Positions 37,220 to 46,299 of a stretch of DNA of 64,000 nucleotides are shown piece by piece. Made by a program: the position numbers and the translations under genes. The stretch lies in assembly GCA_001054945.1 (NCBI GenBank), contig JVKJ01000002.1, positions 1 to 64,000 of the forward strand. Reading direction: 5' to 3'. The notes under the pieces are model-generated. The model was not told the DNA's origin, ran no database searches, and saw only the letters and a list, made by a program, of their open reading frames with translations. How positions within the stretch are numbered: position 1 is the first letter of the stretch; every line of letters starts with the position of its first letter. The stretch is from Corynebacterium falsenii. Its GTDB lineage: Bacteria > Actinomycetota > Actinomycetes > Mycobacteriales > Mycobacteriaceae.

Positions 37220-38461
37220 ATGAATCGAAACTTTGACGTCTGCGTTATCGGACTGGGTTATATCGGTCTACCGACAGCAGTGGTGCTCGCTCAAGGTGGA
37301 AATAATGTTGTCGGCGTGGACATCAATTCTGACATTGTCGCCGCCACAAACGCCGGCCAACTCCGGATCCAGGAACCGGGCCTCCAGGACGCGCTGCGGG
37401 ACGCCCTGGCTTCACAACGACTCAAAGCAACGACGACGGTTCCCCACTCCCAGGTTTATCTCATTACCGTCCCCACGCCCTTTCTGGACGACCATTCCTG
37501 CGACCCCAGCTTCATCTTTTCCGCCGCGGACAGCATTGCCCCCAACCTGAGGGGCGGAGAACTGATCATCCTGGAATCTACGAGTTCCCCGGGCATGACC
37601 CACCGGCTCGAGGAACGCATTAAGTCCGCGCGACCAGAGCTGAACGATGTTCTCTTCGCATACTGCCCGGAGAGGATCCTTCCCGGGAAAGCCCTCGATG
37701 AGCTGCGCGAAAATAGCCGAATCATTGGTGGAACCACTCCGGAAGCCAGCGCATTGGCACAGGAGGTCTACCGCACTTTCTGCAAGGGAGAATTGCTTCC
37801 CACCAGTGCGTTGACGGCCGAAATGTCTAAGCTGACGGAGAATGCATTCCGCGATATCAACATCGCCTTTGCCAACGAGCTCTCCACGCTGTGCACTCAC
37901 CTAGGGGTGGACGTCTGGGAACTAATTCGCCTGGCCAACCATCACCCCCGCGTGAATATTCTGCAGCCCGGCCCCGGCGTGGGTGGGCACTGCATCGCAG
38001 TAGATCCCTGGTTTCTCATCAGCGCCGCTCCCCAGCTGACACCGCTGATGCGCACCGCGAGGGACGTCAACGACCAGCGCCCGTCGTGGGTAGTCACTCA
38101 AGTTAAGGACGCCATCGCGGAACGCGGACTGGACGATCCGCAGATCGTGGTCCTCGGATTGACCTACAAGGCCAACATTGATGACCTGCGCGAGTCTCCA
38201 TCCCTGGACATTGTGCAAATTCTCGCAGAGCAGTTTCCACAGTCTCAGATCTCAGCTGTCGACCCGAATATCCAAGCACTACCAGCAAGGATCGAGGATT
38301 TACCGAACGTTTCCCTGTCTCCGCTGGACCAGGCCCTGGAATCCAGCGATGTGGTCGTGCTCCTCGTGGAGCACAAGGAATTCCTCCAGGTCAATGAGGA
38401 GGAGCTGCAGGGCAAGGTGGTTATCGACACGAAGGGGGTCTGGCGCCGTCCCCAGGCTTAG
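37220..38461 (+). CDS. wecC: UDP-N-acetyl-D-mannosamine dehydrogenase
   Basis: A 413-residue enzyme of the UDP-sugar dehydrogenase family that oxidises UDP-ManNAc to UDP-ManNAcA. N-terminal GLGYIGLPTAVVLAQGGNNVVGVD, AYCPERILPG (the WecC-type version of the substrate loop), catalytic Cys258 in GPGVGGHCIAVDPWFL, and VVLGLTYKANIDDLRESPS. These features fit WecC/TuaD-like ManNAc dehydrogenases rather than UDP-glucose dehydrogenase; ugd at 28.7 kb is the latter. Convergent with wecB, which makes its substrate. Confidence 0.9.
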   Translation: MNRNFDVCVIGLGYIGLPTAVVLAQGGNNVVGVDINSDIVAATNAGQLRIQEPGLQDALRDALASQRLKATTTVPHSQVYLITVPTPFLDDHSCDPSFIFSAADSIAPNLRGGELIILESTSSPGMTHRLEERIKSARPELNDVLFAYCPERILPGKALDELRENSRIIGGTTPEASALAQEVYRTFCKGELLPTSALTAEMSKLTENAFRDINIAFANELSTLCTHLGVDVWELIRLANHHPRVNILQPGPGVGGHCIAVDPWFLISAAPQLTPLMRTARDVNDQRPSWVVTQVKDAIAERGLDDPQIVVLGLTYKANIDDLRESPSLDIVQILAEQFPQSQISAVDPNIQALPARIEDLPNVSLSPLDQALESSDVVVLLVEHKEFLQVNEEELQGKVVIDTKGVWRRPQA

Positions 38462-38545
38462 GCCAAGCGCGGTTCGCCCGCACTCTCGCTGAGTGTTTTT
38501 GGGCCGTGGGGATCCGCGATGCACAGACATCCCTGGCGACGTCGC

Positions 38546-39700
38546 CTACACTGGCGTGACGTATTCCTCCAACCGCGCCCCCACCCCGAGCAGCTGCGCT
38601 ACAGCGGCACCAACTCGGTGAGCAGCGTGCCCGTCGCCATAAGGGTTGATAGCGCGGGACATCACCATGTAGGCCACCGAATTTTCCAGCAATTGAACCG
38701 TCTCGTTGTAAATGCGGTGAGGATCCGTGCCCACGAGACGGACCGTACCAGCGCGCACAGCCTCTGGACGTTCAGTGTTATCCCTCATCACCAAGACGGG
38801 TTTGCCCAGCGCAGGCGCCTCTTCCTGGATGCCACCCGAGTCGGTGAGCACGAGGGTGGCCGCGTTCAAGAGCTGCACAAACTCTGCATAGGGCAGCGGG
38901 TCGAGGAGGAGCACGTTGTCGAGGTTTCGGATGCTGGGGAAAATCGCTGTGCGGACAGCTGGATTGAGGTGAGCGGGAAAGACGATGGAGATATCCGGGA
39001 AGGCCCGAGCGATCCGCTGCAACGCCTCACCGATGCCCGCCATCGCGTTCAAGTTTTCCCGGCGGTGGGTGGTCACCATCACGATGCGGCGCCCAGAATG
39101 GATGACTGATTGCAGCCGTGGATCACTGAAGCGCGGTTCCATTTGACTGACCATGTACAGCGCGTCAATCACGGTATTTCCCGTGACAACGATGCTCTCC
39201 GAATCGTTGCCCTCCCGCAGAAGGTTGTCCCGTGCACTGTTGGTGGGAGCTAAGTGGAGGCTGGCCACCTGAGAAATCAGTTTCCTGTTGGCTTCCTCAG
39301 GAAAAGGCGAATGGAGGTTTCCGCTTCTGAGCCCTGCTTCCAGGTGGACGATCTTGGCCCCGGCATGAAATCCCGCTAGCGCCGCAGCCATGGCCGTGGA
39401 TGTATCCCCGTGAACCATTACGGCATCAGGATTAACTTCTGAAATCACATCATTCAAACGAGAAATCGTCCGGCTAACCACACCGTTGAGGGACTGGTTT
39501 TCCCGCATTATGTTCAAATCAAATGCGGGACGAATGCCAAAAATGTCATTTACCTGGTCAAGCATCTGGCGGTGCTGACCAGATGACACGATCACGGAAT
39601 TTAGCCGATGATTGTTATCAAAAACGTTCAATACGGGCGCGACCTTAATTGCTTCCGGTCGCGTTCCGTAGACCGTCATAACCGTGGGTGGGGTTGACAT
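38546..39700 (-). CDS. wecB: UDP-N-acetylglucosamine 2-epimerase (non-hydrolysing)
   Basis: A 384-residue GT-B-fold epimerase converting UDP-GlcNAc to UDP-ManNAc. Signatures: VYGTRPEAIKVAPVL, MVHGDTSTAMAAALAGFHAGAKIVHLEAGLRS, PFPEEANRKLISQVASLHLAPT, and LTDSGGIQEEAPALGKPVLVMRDNTERPEA. ATG at 39700 is preferred; the open frame begins with a TTG at 39712. With wecC it provides UDP-ManNAcA for the surface glycan built by neighbouring transferases. Confidence 0.94.
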   Translation of the reverse strand: MSTPPTVMTVYGTRPEAIKVAPVLNVFDNNHRLNSVIVSSGQHRQMLDQVNDIFGIRPAFDLNIMRENQSLNGVVSRTISRLNDVISEVNPDAVMVHGDTSTAMAAALAGFHAGAKIVHLEAGLRSGNLHSPFPEEANRKLISQVASLHLAPTNSARDNLLREGNDSESIVVTGNTVIDALYMVSQMEPRFSDPRLQSVIHSGRRIVMVTTHRRENLNAMAGIGEALQRIARAFPDISIVFPAHLNPAVRTAIFPSIRNLDNVLLLDPLPYAEFVQLLNAATLVLTDSGGIQEEAPALGKPVLVMRDNTERPEAVRAGTVRLVGTDPHRIYNETVQLLENSVAYMVMSRAINPYGDGHAAHRVGAAVAQLLGVGARLEEYVTPV

Positions 39701-39848
39701 AGCTTCGTCCAAAAATTATGGGTATGAAAACCGAAGCGCCTGGGAACGGTCTTCCTTCATTGCATGCTTTTCTCAATGGGTGTCACATGCCTCACCACAC
39801 TAGTTATCTCGCGTCAACCGTGCAGGTGGTATCTCATTCGCGCTGGTG

Positions 39849-41966
39849 CTAACTCATTAGCGATAAGAGCACCGCCCTTGCCCCCTCCACATTTCCTATG
39901 GCGGTCTTAAAGTCAAGATTCACTTTGGATAAAGGCGAACCTTCTTCCACGATCCCCCACACTTTGGCTCCACTACCTGCGTAATCCGAGTATTTGGAAG
40001 GGAGGAAAGGATTAATGGCCATATCTGCCGTGCTGGTCACGTCATTGACTACCAAGCAATCGAACTGTTGAGCCGTGGCGAGGAAATTCAGATAAGGCAA
40101 AGAGGGCGAAACCACGATCGCCCCCTCGATTCCCAATTCGCGTGCCTTGGCATGCAGTTCGTCTTCCTGATTCGTATACACCTCGACGGTGAGCTTGTGG
40201 CGATCGTCCTCATCGAGGGTGGCTAGCGCCTGCAGAACCTCCGACAGGCCTCGGTTTTCGTAGAAGTTACCGAAGTAACCAATCCTCACCGCGTTGTCGG
40301 TGCCCTCGCGCCCAGAAACGGCCTCCCCTAGGGCATAGTGGAAGGGCCTAGCCCGCGGATGCGGGCGAACAGTGGCCTTATTTGAGATATATTCCTGCTG
40401 CCGCTGCGTGTAGCTACTCAGGATCTCCGTCAGCTGATTGTCATTGGTGAAGATCAGCTCGTCGGCAAGCGCCAACGAGGCTCGTTCGATGAACCCGAAG
40501 ATGGTGCGCTCACGTCGGAGCTCAGACAGCAACTCATCAGCCACGGCGTCCCCCGTCGATACGGAGGCAACTCGTTCCAGGAATTCGTCCCTAACTAATG
40601 GCCCGGGGCGAGCCTTTCCATCCGCTCCTGTCCGCAGCGGGTCTGAAAACTCGGCGGTCCATGTGATGGATGGGTAGTTCAGCTTCACATTCAAGGCTCC
40701 GAAATTCGAGCCCACCCACAGCGCACGGGAGTAAAGGGTCCTATACTCACCTTTCCGCTTCACTGCGTCATCGACTGTGCTGGCCACCTGAGTGGCAAAG
40801 GCGACGTTGGCCTTCCAATCCGAGAATGACGGCGGCGCATGAAGGACGTGTGTTTCGTCGATATACGCACCGGCCAGCACGCCCAGCGACCGGTCCTTCT
40901 TACGGACCGCTGTTATGTCATTGCACAGCACATCGACGATCTTTTGTCGCTGCGCCACCACCTTGGCCGCCACAACCGCGGAGGTGTCCGCGAACGGTGG
41001 GAAGCAGTAGGAAATCACCAAGTCTTTCGCCAACCCGCGATTGACCTCTTCCCAAGGGAAGCCCTGGGGACAGTGGCGCGCCACAGCTTCCACCGCGCTA
41101 TCTCGATCGTCCGGGTGGGCCTGCAAATATCGTCGCACGAACCCGGCTTGAGCGTGTTCCAGAAATAGGATCCCGGGTAGCCCTTCGCTATCGACCTCAA
41201 TCCCCTTTAACTTGTTGATCACCTGCGCTCGCTGAATGACGTTGAAATCCAGGGAGTCGTTCTTCCGCGACACCGAACCGCCTCGCAGATTCCGCTGGTA
41301 TGCGGCAGAATCCACATCCTTCGATGCTTTGACCTGCAGGTGCGGGTACGCCATGAGGTGCGCGAAGAAGGCTACGTCCTCGCCGCTTCTCAGATCGAGG
41401 TCGTAAGAGAACTGCCGCAGTATGTCGGTGGGAATAACCTTGCAGGCGTTAAAACCCAGAACCCACGGGATATCCTTGATCGCCACCGGGGCATCCGTGA
41501 GCGTCCGAATGCGCATCTGCAAGGTTGATTGCGCATTCCGCTTGCCCTGTTCGTCCACGTCCACGATGGGCATGAGCGGAATATCGACCTCTTCGGCGAG
41601 CTCCATCGCCTCGCTGAGGAAGCGCGGCATGAGCTCATCGTCATCGTCCAAAAAGGTGCACAGCTCGTGGCGGGCGAATTCCAGCCCCACGTTGCGCGCC
41701 GCCCCTGCGCCAGCCACGCCGTTGTGAAGGTGAAGCAGTTGGATCTCCGGGTGTGCCCTCACAAAGGCTTCGACGAGGGCAGCGGTGCCATCGTCATGAC
41801 CATTTCGAACGACGATGACTTCGAACAGCTCGGGCGCTAGCGTCTGCTGCGCCAGGGAGGTCAGTGCGCGGTCAATGAAGTCCCGCCCGCTGTGGGTCGG
41901 GAGGATGACGCTGACGCCAGGTAACGATGACTCGGGCGCGTGCGGAAGCATGTGGTCATTTCCCAT
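39849..41966 (-). CDS. GT2-GT4 fusion glycosyltransferase
   Basis: A 705-residue protein at the 3' end of the ten-gene run. Residues 15-250 are a GT2 domain (GVSVILPTHSGRDFIDRALTSLAQQTL, NGHDDGTAAL, FLDDDDELMPRFL). Residues about 560-705 look like the donor half of a GT-B enzyme (IGYFGNFYENRGLSEVLQALATL, LTVEVYTNQEDELHAKARELG, FLPSKYSDYAGSGAKVWGIVEEGSPL). ATG at 41966 is preceded by AAGAGGTGG; the frame is open to 42056 within the upstream gene. Two activities in one chain suggest sequential addition of two sugars. Confidence 0.8.
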   Translation of the reverse strand: MGNDHMLPHAPESSLPGVSVILPTHSGRDFIDRALTSLAQQTLAPELFEVIVVRNGHDDGTAALVEAFVRAHPEIQLLHLHNGVAGAGAARNVGLEFARHELCTFLDDDDELMPRFLSEAMELAEEVDIPLMPIVDVDEQGKRNAQSTLQMRIRTLTDAPVAIKDIPWVLGFNACKVIPTDILRQFSYDLDLRSGEDVAFFAHLMAYPHLQVKASKDVDSAAYQRNLRGGSVSRKNDSLDFNVIQRAQVINKLKGIEVDSEGLPGILFLEHAQAGFVRRYLQAHPDDRDSAVEAVARHCPQGFPWEEVNRGLAKDLVISYCFPPFADTSAVVAAKVVAQRQKIVDVLCNDITAVRKKDRSLGVLAGAYIDETHVLHAPPSFSDWKANVAFATQVASTVDDAVKRKGEYRTLYSRALWVGSNFGALNVKLNYPSITWTAEFSDPLRTGADGKARPGPLVRDEFLERVASVSTGDAVADELLSELRRERTIFGFIERASLALADELIFTNDNQLTEILSSYTQRQQEYISNKATVRPHPRARPFHYALGEAVSGREGTDNAVRIGYFGNFYENRGLSEVLQALATLDEDDRHKLTVEVYTNQEDELHAKARELGIEGAIVVSPSLPYLNFLATAQQFDCLVVNDVTSTADMAINPFLPSKYSDYAGSGAKVWGIVEEGSPLSKVNLDFKTAIGNVEGARAVLLSLMS

Positions 41967-41968
41967 TG

Positions 41969-42709
41969 TTATTGCCACCTCTTGATGATCCGCCAGGCGC
42001 GCAAGCCAACTTTGCCAGCAAAGGTGCTGGTGATGGCATCGTATCGGCTCTGCCACATCCGGTCACGAGCTTGAAGCCGCATCATTTCTTCCTTCATCTC
42101 GGTAACGCTCTCATCGGCACCGACGGATGGTCGTACTCTCCTGCCAACGTCTCCTGCTGAGGGCGGGTTAAGATCTGTGGATTCGGGCTGCTCCGCATCG
42201 GCGAGGGCCGTATCCAACCATTCGCTGTTGCCGTACCAGGGCACATCCCCAGGTTGCGAGGGTCGAACGCGCACGTACTGCAAGGAGCATGGCGTCCCCC
42301 CTCCTGGGTGAAGATCCCCGAAAGGAACCAACGTCCAGCGATCCGAGATTCGGCTGAGGCTCAGCCACCAGGCAAGATCATGGGGCGGGATGGCGGCGAC
42401 GATCTCGAGCGGCTGGCCCCCTTCGTCCCAGCGTTGGGCCCCCTCTAGCTCGCGGAACAGGGCGTGAAGTTCGCGACCGGAGCACACGAGGATCGGCGCA
42501 TCTGCGTTCTCGAGGGCAGCCGAAGCCGTCGGAACGATTCGAGCCCCGCCCTTCACCAGGCCAGCTTCTCTGAGCTGTACCAAACGCATGCTCGCTTCGC
42601 CGCGCTGCCTATTCCGGTCGCTCCATAGGACGATAGGACTCGCATCGGTGGGGGCGAACGCGCTGGAAAGCTCGTCCTCGGCGCTCTCATGAGCTGGGCT
42701 GAGTTTCAT
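41969..42709 (-). CDS. unknown protein of the polysaccharide export operon
   Basis: A 246-residue soluble protein, not recognised. N-terminal half shows Rossmann-like strands (SPIVLWSDRNRQRGEASMRLVQLREAGL, ADAPILVCSGRELHALFREL, PLEIVAAIPPHDLAWWLSLS). The C-terminal 60 residues form a predicted helix (VTEMKEEMMRLQARDRMWQSRYDAITSTFAGKVGLRAWRIIKRW). It sits between Wzt and the fusion glycosyltransferase with 2-8 base gaps. A glycan-synthesis role is inferred from position only. Confidence 0.68.
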   Translation of the reverse strand: MKLSPAHESAEDELSSAFAPTDASPIVLWSDRNRQRGEASMRLVQLREAGLVKGGARIVPTASAALENADAPILVCSGRELHALFRELEGAQRWDEGGQPLEIVAAIPPHDLAWWLSLSRISDRWTLVPFGDLHPGGGTPCSLQYVRVRPSQPGDVPWYGNSEWLDTALADAEQPESTDLNPPSAGDVGRRVRPSVGADESVTEMKEEMMRLQARDRMWQSRYDAITSTFAGKVGLRAWRIIKRWQ

Positions 42710-42717
42710 GGTTTTCC

Positions 42718-43530
42718 CTAACTCTCGTCGAACTCGATGCTCGGTGGGTGGTAGAGGCTTCGCGCCTCGGTCATGAGCGCGTCCGAGCGGGTGTAATCAC
42801 CCTTCTGGAAAGCGTTCACCCAGGTCCGGTAAGTATGAACGGTGTCCTCCACGCCACCGTCGGCCACGATCTCGCCCTTGTTGATCCAGATCGCCCGCGT
42901 GCAGTTTTCCTTAATGGTGGCGACGGAGTGGGAGACCAGAAAGACAGTGCCGGCGTTCTCCAACACGCCTTGCATGCGGTCGCGCGCCTTCTGAGCGAAG
43001 GAATCATCCCCCACGGAGAGGGCCTCGTCGACCAGCAAAATGTCGCGCTGAAGTGACGTGGCGATGCCGAACCTTAAGCGAGCGGCCATTCCGGAGGAGA
43101 ACGTCTTTTTTTGACGATCGATGCCGCTGCCGATGTTCGCGAAGTCGATGATCTCCGGGAGACGCTCCTCAACCTCCTCAGGGGACAGGCCGGATGCGAG
43201 GAGGCCCAGCACGATGTTTTCGCGCCCGGTGAGGTTCCCCAACAGGGCGGCATTGACCCCCAGGAGCGTGGGCTGACTGGTGGCCAAAATCTCGCCGGAC
43301 GTTGGGGTTTCCACACCGGCGAGGAGCCGCATCAGGGTGGACTTTCCCGATCCGTTGAGGCCAAGCACGCCGATGAGGTCGCCCGGCCTGGAAACCAAGC
43401 TGATTCCGCGCAGCGCTTCAACTCGCCGGGGGTCGTCCGCGGACTTGCGGGGGGAACGGAAACCAAGGCGGTTGCGGGGCACGTACGTCTTGGACACGTT
43501 ATTGACGATGACTGTCGCAGCTTCGGTCAT
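42718..43530 (-). CDS. polysaccharide ABC exporter ATPase (Wzt/RfbE-like)
   Basis: A 270-residue ABC ATPase: Walker A GLNGSGKST, signature FSSGMAARLRFGIA, Walker B DILLVDEALSVGD, H-loop VSHSVATI. The NVSKTYVPRNR...VEALRGISL start and IEKG-like C-terminus match ATPases of O-antigen/teichoic acid/galactan exporters. It pairs with the permease two bases upstream to move a lipid-linked glycan across the membrane. It has no C-terminal carbohydrate-binding domain, so export would not depend on recognising a terminal cap. Confidence 0.92.
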   Translation of the reverse strand: MTEAATVIVNNVSKTYVPRNRLGFRSPRKSADDPRRVEALRGISLVSRPGDLIGVLGLNGSGKSTLMRLLAGVETPTSGEILATSQPTLLGVNAALLGNLTGRENIVLGLLASGLSPEEVEERLPEIIDFANIGSGIDRQKKTFSSGMAARLRFGIATSLQRDILLVDEALSVGDDSFAQKARDRMQGVLENAGTVFLVSHSVATIKENCTRAIWINKGEIVADGGVEDTVHTYRTWVNAFQKGDYTRSDALMTEARSLYHPPSIEFDES

Positions 43531-43532
43531 GC

Positions 43533-44435
43533 CTAGACCACCTCCGAATAGCGTTCTTCGGCTGTCCAGAAGATGATGAAGCCCACGATGAGAGTGCCGA
43601 ACGACCAGGCCAGCAGTTCACCGAGGGTTCCCCAGCTGGGGAGGGAATTGTCCAGGATGAGGTGCCGGAACGTGGACATGAACAGGTAGGCCGGATTGTG
43701 CATCAGGATGTGGTGCAACCAGGGATATCCGAAGTTCCGGTGGGCGAGGTCGAAAAAGACGCCGGAGATGAAAAACCACGTTCGGCCGACAACCGTAAGG
43801 AACACGCGGATTTCCGGGGAGAAGGCGCAGATGCGGGAACTGATGAAGAGAATTCCCAGGGCGAAGGCCTGCAAAAGCCCAAAAAATGGGATCACCAGCA
43901 ACAACGGCCACGAGGGCGGCTTTCCCCACTGGAAGACATAGGCCAGAAGAATGGCCACGATAAAGCTGGGGATGGAAATGTACATCTGCCGCAGATGCTG
44001 CGATAAGACGATGCATGCGCGGGGGAAAACAAAGGCTGATATGAGGCTCTTCGCGCTGGAGAGCGTGGATTTCCCATACAGGAGCCCGTTATTCATGACT
44101 CCGAACACCGTCACGCCGATCACCAAGAACCCCACGAAGTTATCAATCCCGCGCGCGGTTCCAAGTAGCAGGCCAAATGCGAAAGCATAAAGGGCTGATT
44201 GGAGTAGCGGCTCAATGAGCAACCAGGCGTTGCCCATTTTCATATCTCTTTTTTCGCTGAATGCCTTGTACGTCGCATCCACGAAAATGAAATGCCTGCG
44301 CTGAAATACTTGCCTGATGTAGCCCGAAAGCGATGGCTTCCGAACAATTGTATGAAGGCTGCCCGACTGGACCTTGATCACTGAGGAGTCGGCGGACTCA
44401 CTCTCATCGAAGTGTTCTGTGGTCATCGATATCAC
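43533..44435 (-). CDS. polysaccharide ABC exporter permease (Wzm/RfbD-like)
   Basis: A 300-residue ABC-2 type permease with six hydrophobic segments after a 60-residue cytoplasmic N-terminus. Features: DATYKAFSEKRDMKMGNAWLLIEPLLQSALYAFAFGLLLG (the gate-helix and first-TM region), FPRACIVLSQHLRQMYISIPSF, and the final GFIIFWTAEERYSEVV typical of Wzm. Start GTG at 44435 overlaps the upstream stop (GTGA); ATG at 44426 is an alternative. Partner of the ATPase that follows. Confidence 0.9.
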   Translation of the reverse strand: MISMTTEHFDESESADSSVIKVQSGSLHTIVRKPSLSGYIRQVFQRRHFIFVDATYKAFSEKRDMKMGNAWLLIEPLLQSALYAFAFGLLLGTARGIDNFVGFLVIGVTVFGVMNNGLLYGKSTLSSAKSLISAFVFPRACIVLSQHLRQMYISIPSFIVAILLAYVFQWGKPPSWPLLLVIPFFGLLQAFALGILFISSRICAFSPEIRVFLTVVGRTWFFISGVFFDLAHRNFGYPWLHHILMHNPAYLFMSTFRHLILDNSLPSWGTLGELLAWSFGTLIVGFIIFWTAEERYSEVV

Positions 44436-45613
44436 CCAAACCTATGGTACGGGGAAAGGAGTGACTTGAACCTCGCGAGCGACTCTCGTTCCACCTCGGT
44501 GTACCAACTGATGTTGTTGCGTTTGAGGCCTTGTTCCAATTCGCCCCTCAATTCTTCAGGATAACCCTGATACAGACCGGGGTGAGCTGCATAAAAGAAG
44601 TCCATATTTTCGGCTGCCGCAGCTCTTTCGAAGTCCGCAGGAATGTCTTTGACAATACGCCGAGCGAGGTCGCGGCGTCCGATGGAAAGAAAAAAGGCCG
44701 CCGTGGCGTCCACCGTGAGGCGCTCGCCAAATCGGTAGTGGACCCGGTTCCAGCGCTTTACCCGCGGGGTTTTGATGTTGACGCCAAGGATCCCCGTCAC
44801 AGCTTCAACCAGGGAGATCTTGCGGTAATACTTTTCTTCCCCCGGCGATGCCAGGGAGTGAAGGGAGTCTCGAACCAATTCGGGATGGGCTTCGATGAGT
44901 GCACACACCGTACCCACCTCAGTAAGCCCAAGAGTCGCGGGCGCGTTTACCAACCCGGCAGCACGAAAGCCCTGGAACGTCGGGACTCGCCAGGTCTCGT
45001 TGACATCCATGAACCGGGTCGATTCATACACCCCGCCGAATGAAAGATACTGCGCGTTCGTCAAGTTCTGGTACATCAGAGCACCCACTCCCATGAAAGA
45101 CCAGGAGTTTTTCTTCAGCGCCGTGCGCGCGATATTGGTCTGCACGATCAGGGGGTGAAACTGCTCGTAGAACATCCTTTCCCGAGCGAATTTCCCGCCG
45201 AAATCCATCGAAACCAGTGTCGTGTTGGATGGCAGTAGAAGCCGCGCGGCGAGAGAATCGAAACCACCGGAGAAATTCAACACCACCCCTCCCCGATGGC
45301 TATCCTCGGTTCCCTTAGCCTCCTGCTCGGCGGGCGATTCCGCGATGACCCGGCTTCCCGTCCACCCTTCGATCCGCTGCCGCATCGCGTCGTTCACGGG
45401 AAATCTGAAGCGAATTTCCTCGTACTGAGTCCCGCACAGCGGAGACAGTGCAAACGCCAGTTGTGAGGTCGTAAGCCGGGGCGATTCAGTGAAATCAAAT
45501 GTGAGGGGCTCGGTGAGTCCACGATGGTGGACTGTGAGGGCGACGTGATGCACGTCAAAGGTACCGAGCTCAAAGGTAATGACCTCAGCCCTCATTCGCG
45601 CGGCCTCATTCAT
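44432..45613 (-). CDS. PP-loop (N-type ATP pyrophosphatase) protein of the glycan operon
   Basis: A 393-residue protein carrying the PP-loop LNFSGGFDSLAARLLLP (SGGFDS at 115-120), the AMP-forming ATP-binding motif of asparagine synthetase B, QueC, and the WbpG-type sugar amidotransferases. A strand-turn VSMDFGGKFARERMF follows at the expected distance. No glutaminase domain is present. In a polysaccharide operon the likely job is ATP-dependent activation for amidation or sulfur/nitrogen transfer to a sugar acid, but neither substrate nor reaction can be read from the sequence. Overlaps its neighbours by 4 bases on both sides. Confidence 0.72.
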   Translation of the reverse strand: MNEAARMRAEVITFELGTFDVHHVALTVHHRGLTEPLTFDFTESPRLTTSQLAFALSPLCGTQYEEIRFRFPVNDAMRQRIEGWTGSRVIAESPAEQEAKGTEDSHRGGVVLNFSGGFDSLAARLLLPSNTTLVSMDFGGKFARERMFYEQFHPLIVQTNIARTALKKNSWSFMGVGALMYQNLTNAQYLSFGGVYESTRFMDVNETWRVPTFQGFRAAGLVNAPATLGLTEVGTVCALIEAHPELVRDSLHSLASPGEEKYYRKISLVEAVTGILGVNIKTPRVKRWNRVHYRFGERLTVDATAAFFLSIGRRDLARRIVKDIPADFERAAAAENMDFFYAAHPGLYQGYPEELRGELEQGLKRNNISWYTEVERESLARFKSLLSPYHRFG

Positions 45614-46263
45614 TCAACCCCCTCCTGCCTACCCTGACCGGTGTCCGTGGGTTGTGGGTCCTCCGGCTGAGGATTGGCACCGCCAGGAACCGTTAATGTT
45701 TGAGTTTCCGTCACCGTGTTCACCGATTGCACGGTGGTGGTGACGCTCACAGGAGGTGCAGTTACCGTTTCCGCCGGGGCCTCGACGGTTGTCGTCACAT
45801 TCGACGTCTCAGTGACGGTGGCAGCGGGCGGGGTCGGTGCGGGCGTAGGAGGTATGGGGCCGCGCCCCGGAGCGCCGGGAGACGTCGCGGTGGGGGTTGT
45901 AGAGGAGGACGCCGACGATGTACTGGATGAGACGTTGGCCCCAGCTCCGTTTTCAGGGATTGGGGTTACACCTTCATCCGAGTTCGTACTGTTCACAAAA
46001 GCGACCACGCCAGCTATGGCGACGAGGACGCCGAGGATAAAAGCAGCATACTGCGCTTTTCCCCGCGCCTTTCGGGTCCGCAGACCGTAGACGAGGGGAG
46101 CACCCAGCCCGACCCCCACAGCCAAAAGCCCCAATCCCCCACCGACACTGCGAGGAATGGTGAATACTCCGATGATGGCTACAACAAGGCAGATATAGCA
46201 GGCGACCCACAGCACAATGCGCACCATCGATGGCGCACTGGCCCTAAGCTTTTCTTCTGGCAT
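45610..46263 (-). CDS. membrane protein with Thr/Val/Pro-rich extracytoplasmic tail
   Basis: A 217-residue protein: three TM helices (about residues 14-34, 40-60 and 72-92), then a 125-residue low-complexity tail rich in Thr, Pro, Ser and Val (TVTETSNVTTTVEAPAETV, VTTTVQSVNTVTETQTLTV). The tail probably lies outside the membrane and could reach into or attach to the wall; it is a candidate for O-glycosylation. A promoter inside the operon is not evident. Starts 37 bases after the FtsX-like permease. Function unknown. Confidence 0.72.
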   Translation of the reverse strand: MPEEKLRASAPSMVRIVLWVACYICLVVAIIGVFTIPRSVGGGLGLLAVGVGLGAPLVYGLRTRKARGKAQYAAFILGVLVAIAGVVAFVNSTNSDEGVTPIPENGAGANVSSSTSSASSSTTPTATSPGAPGRGPIPPTPAPTPPAATVTETSNVTTTVEAPAETVTAPPVSVTTTVQSVNTVTETQTLTVPGGANPQPEDPQPTDTGQGRQEGVE

Positions 46264-46299
46264 TCTTTTTCCTTAAGGAGGTTGCAGCTTCGTGGCCAT

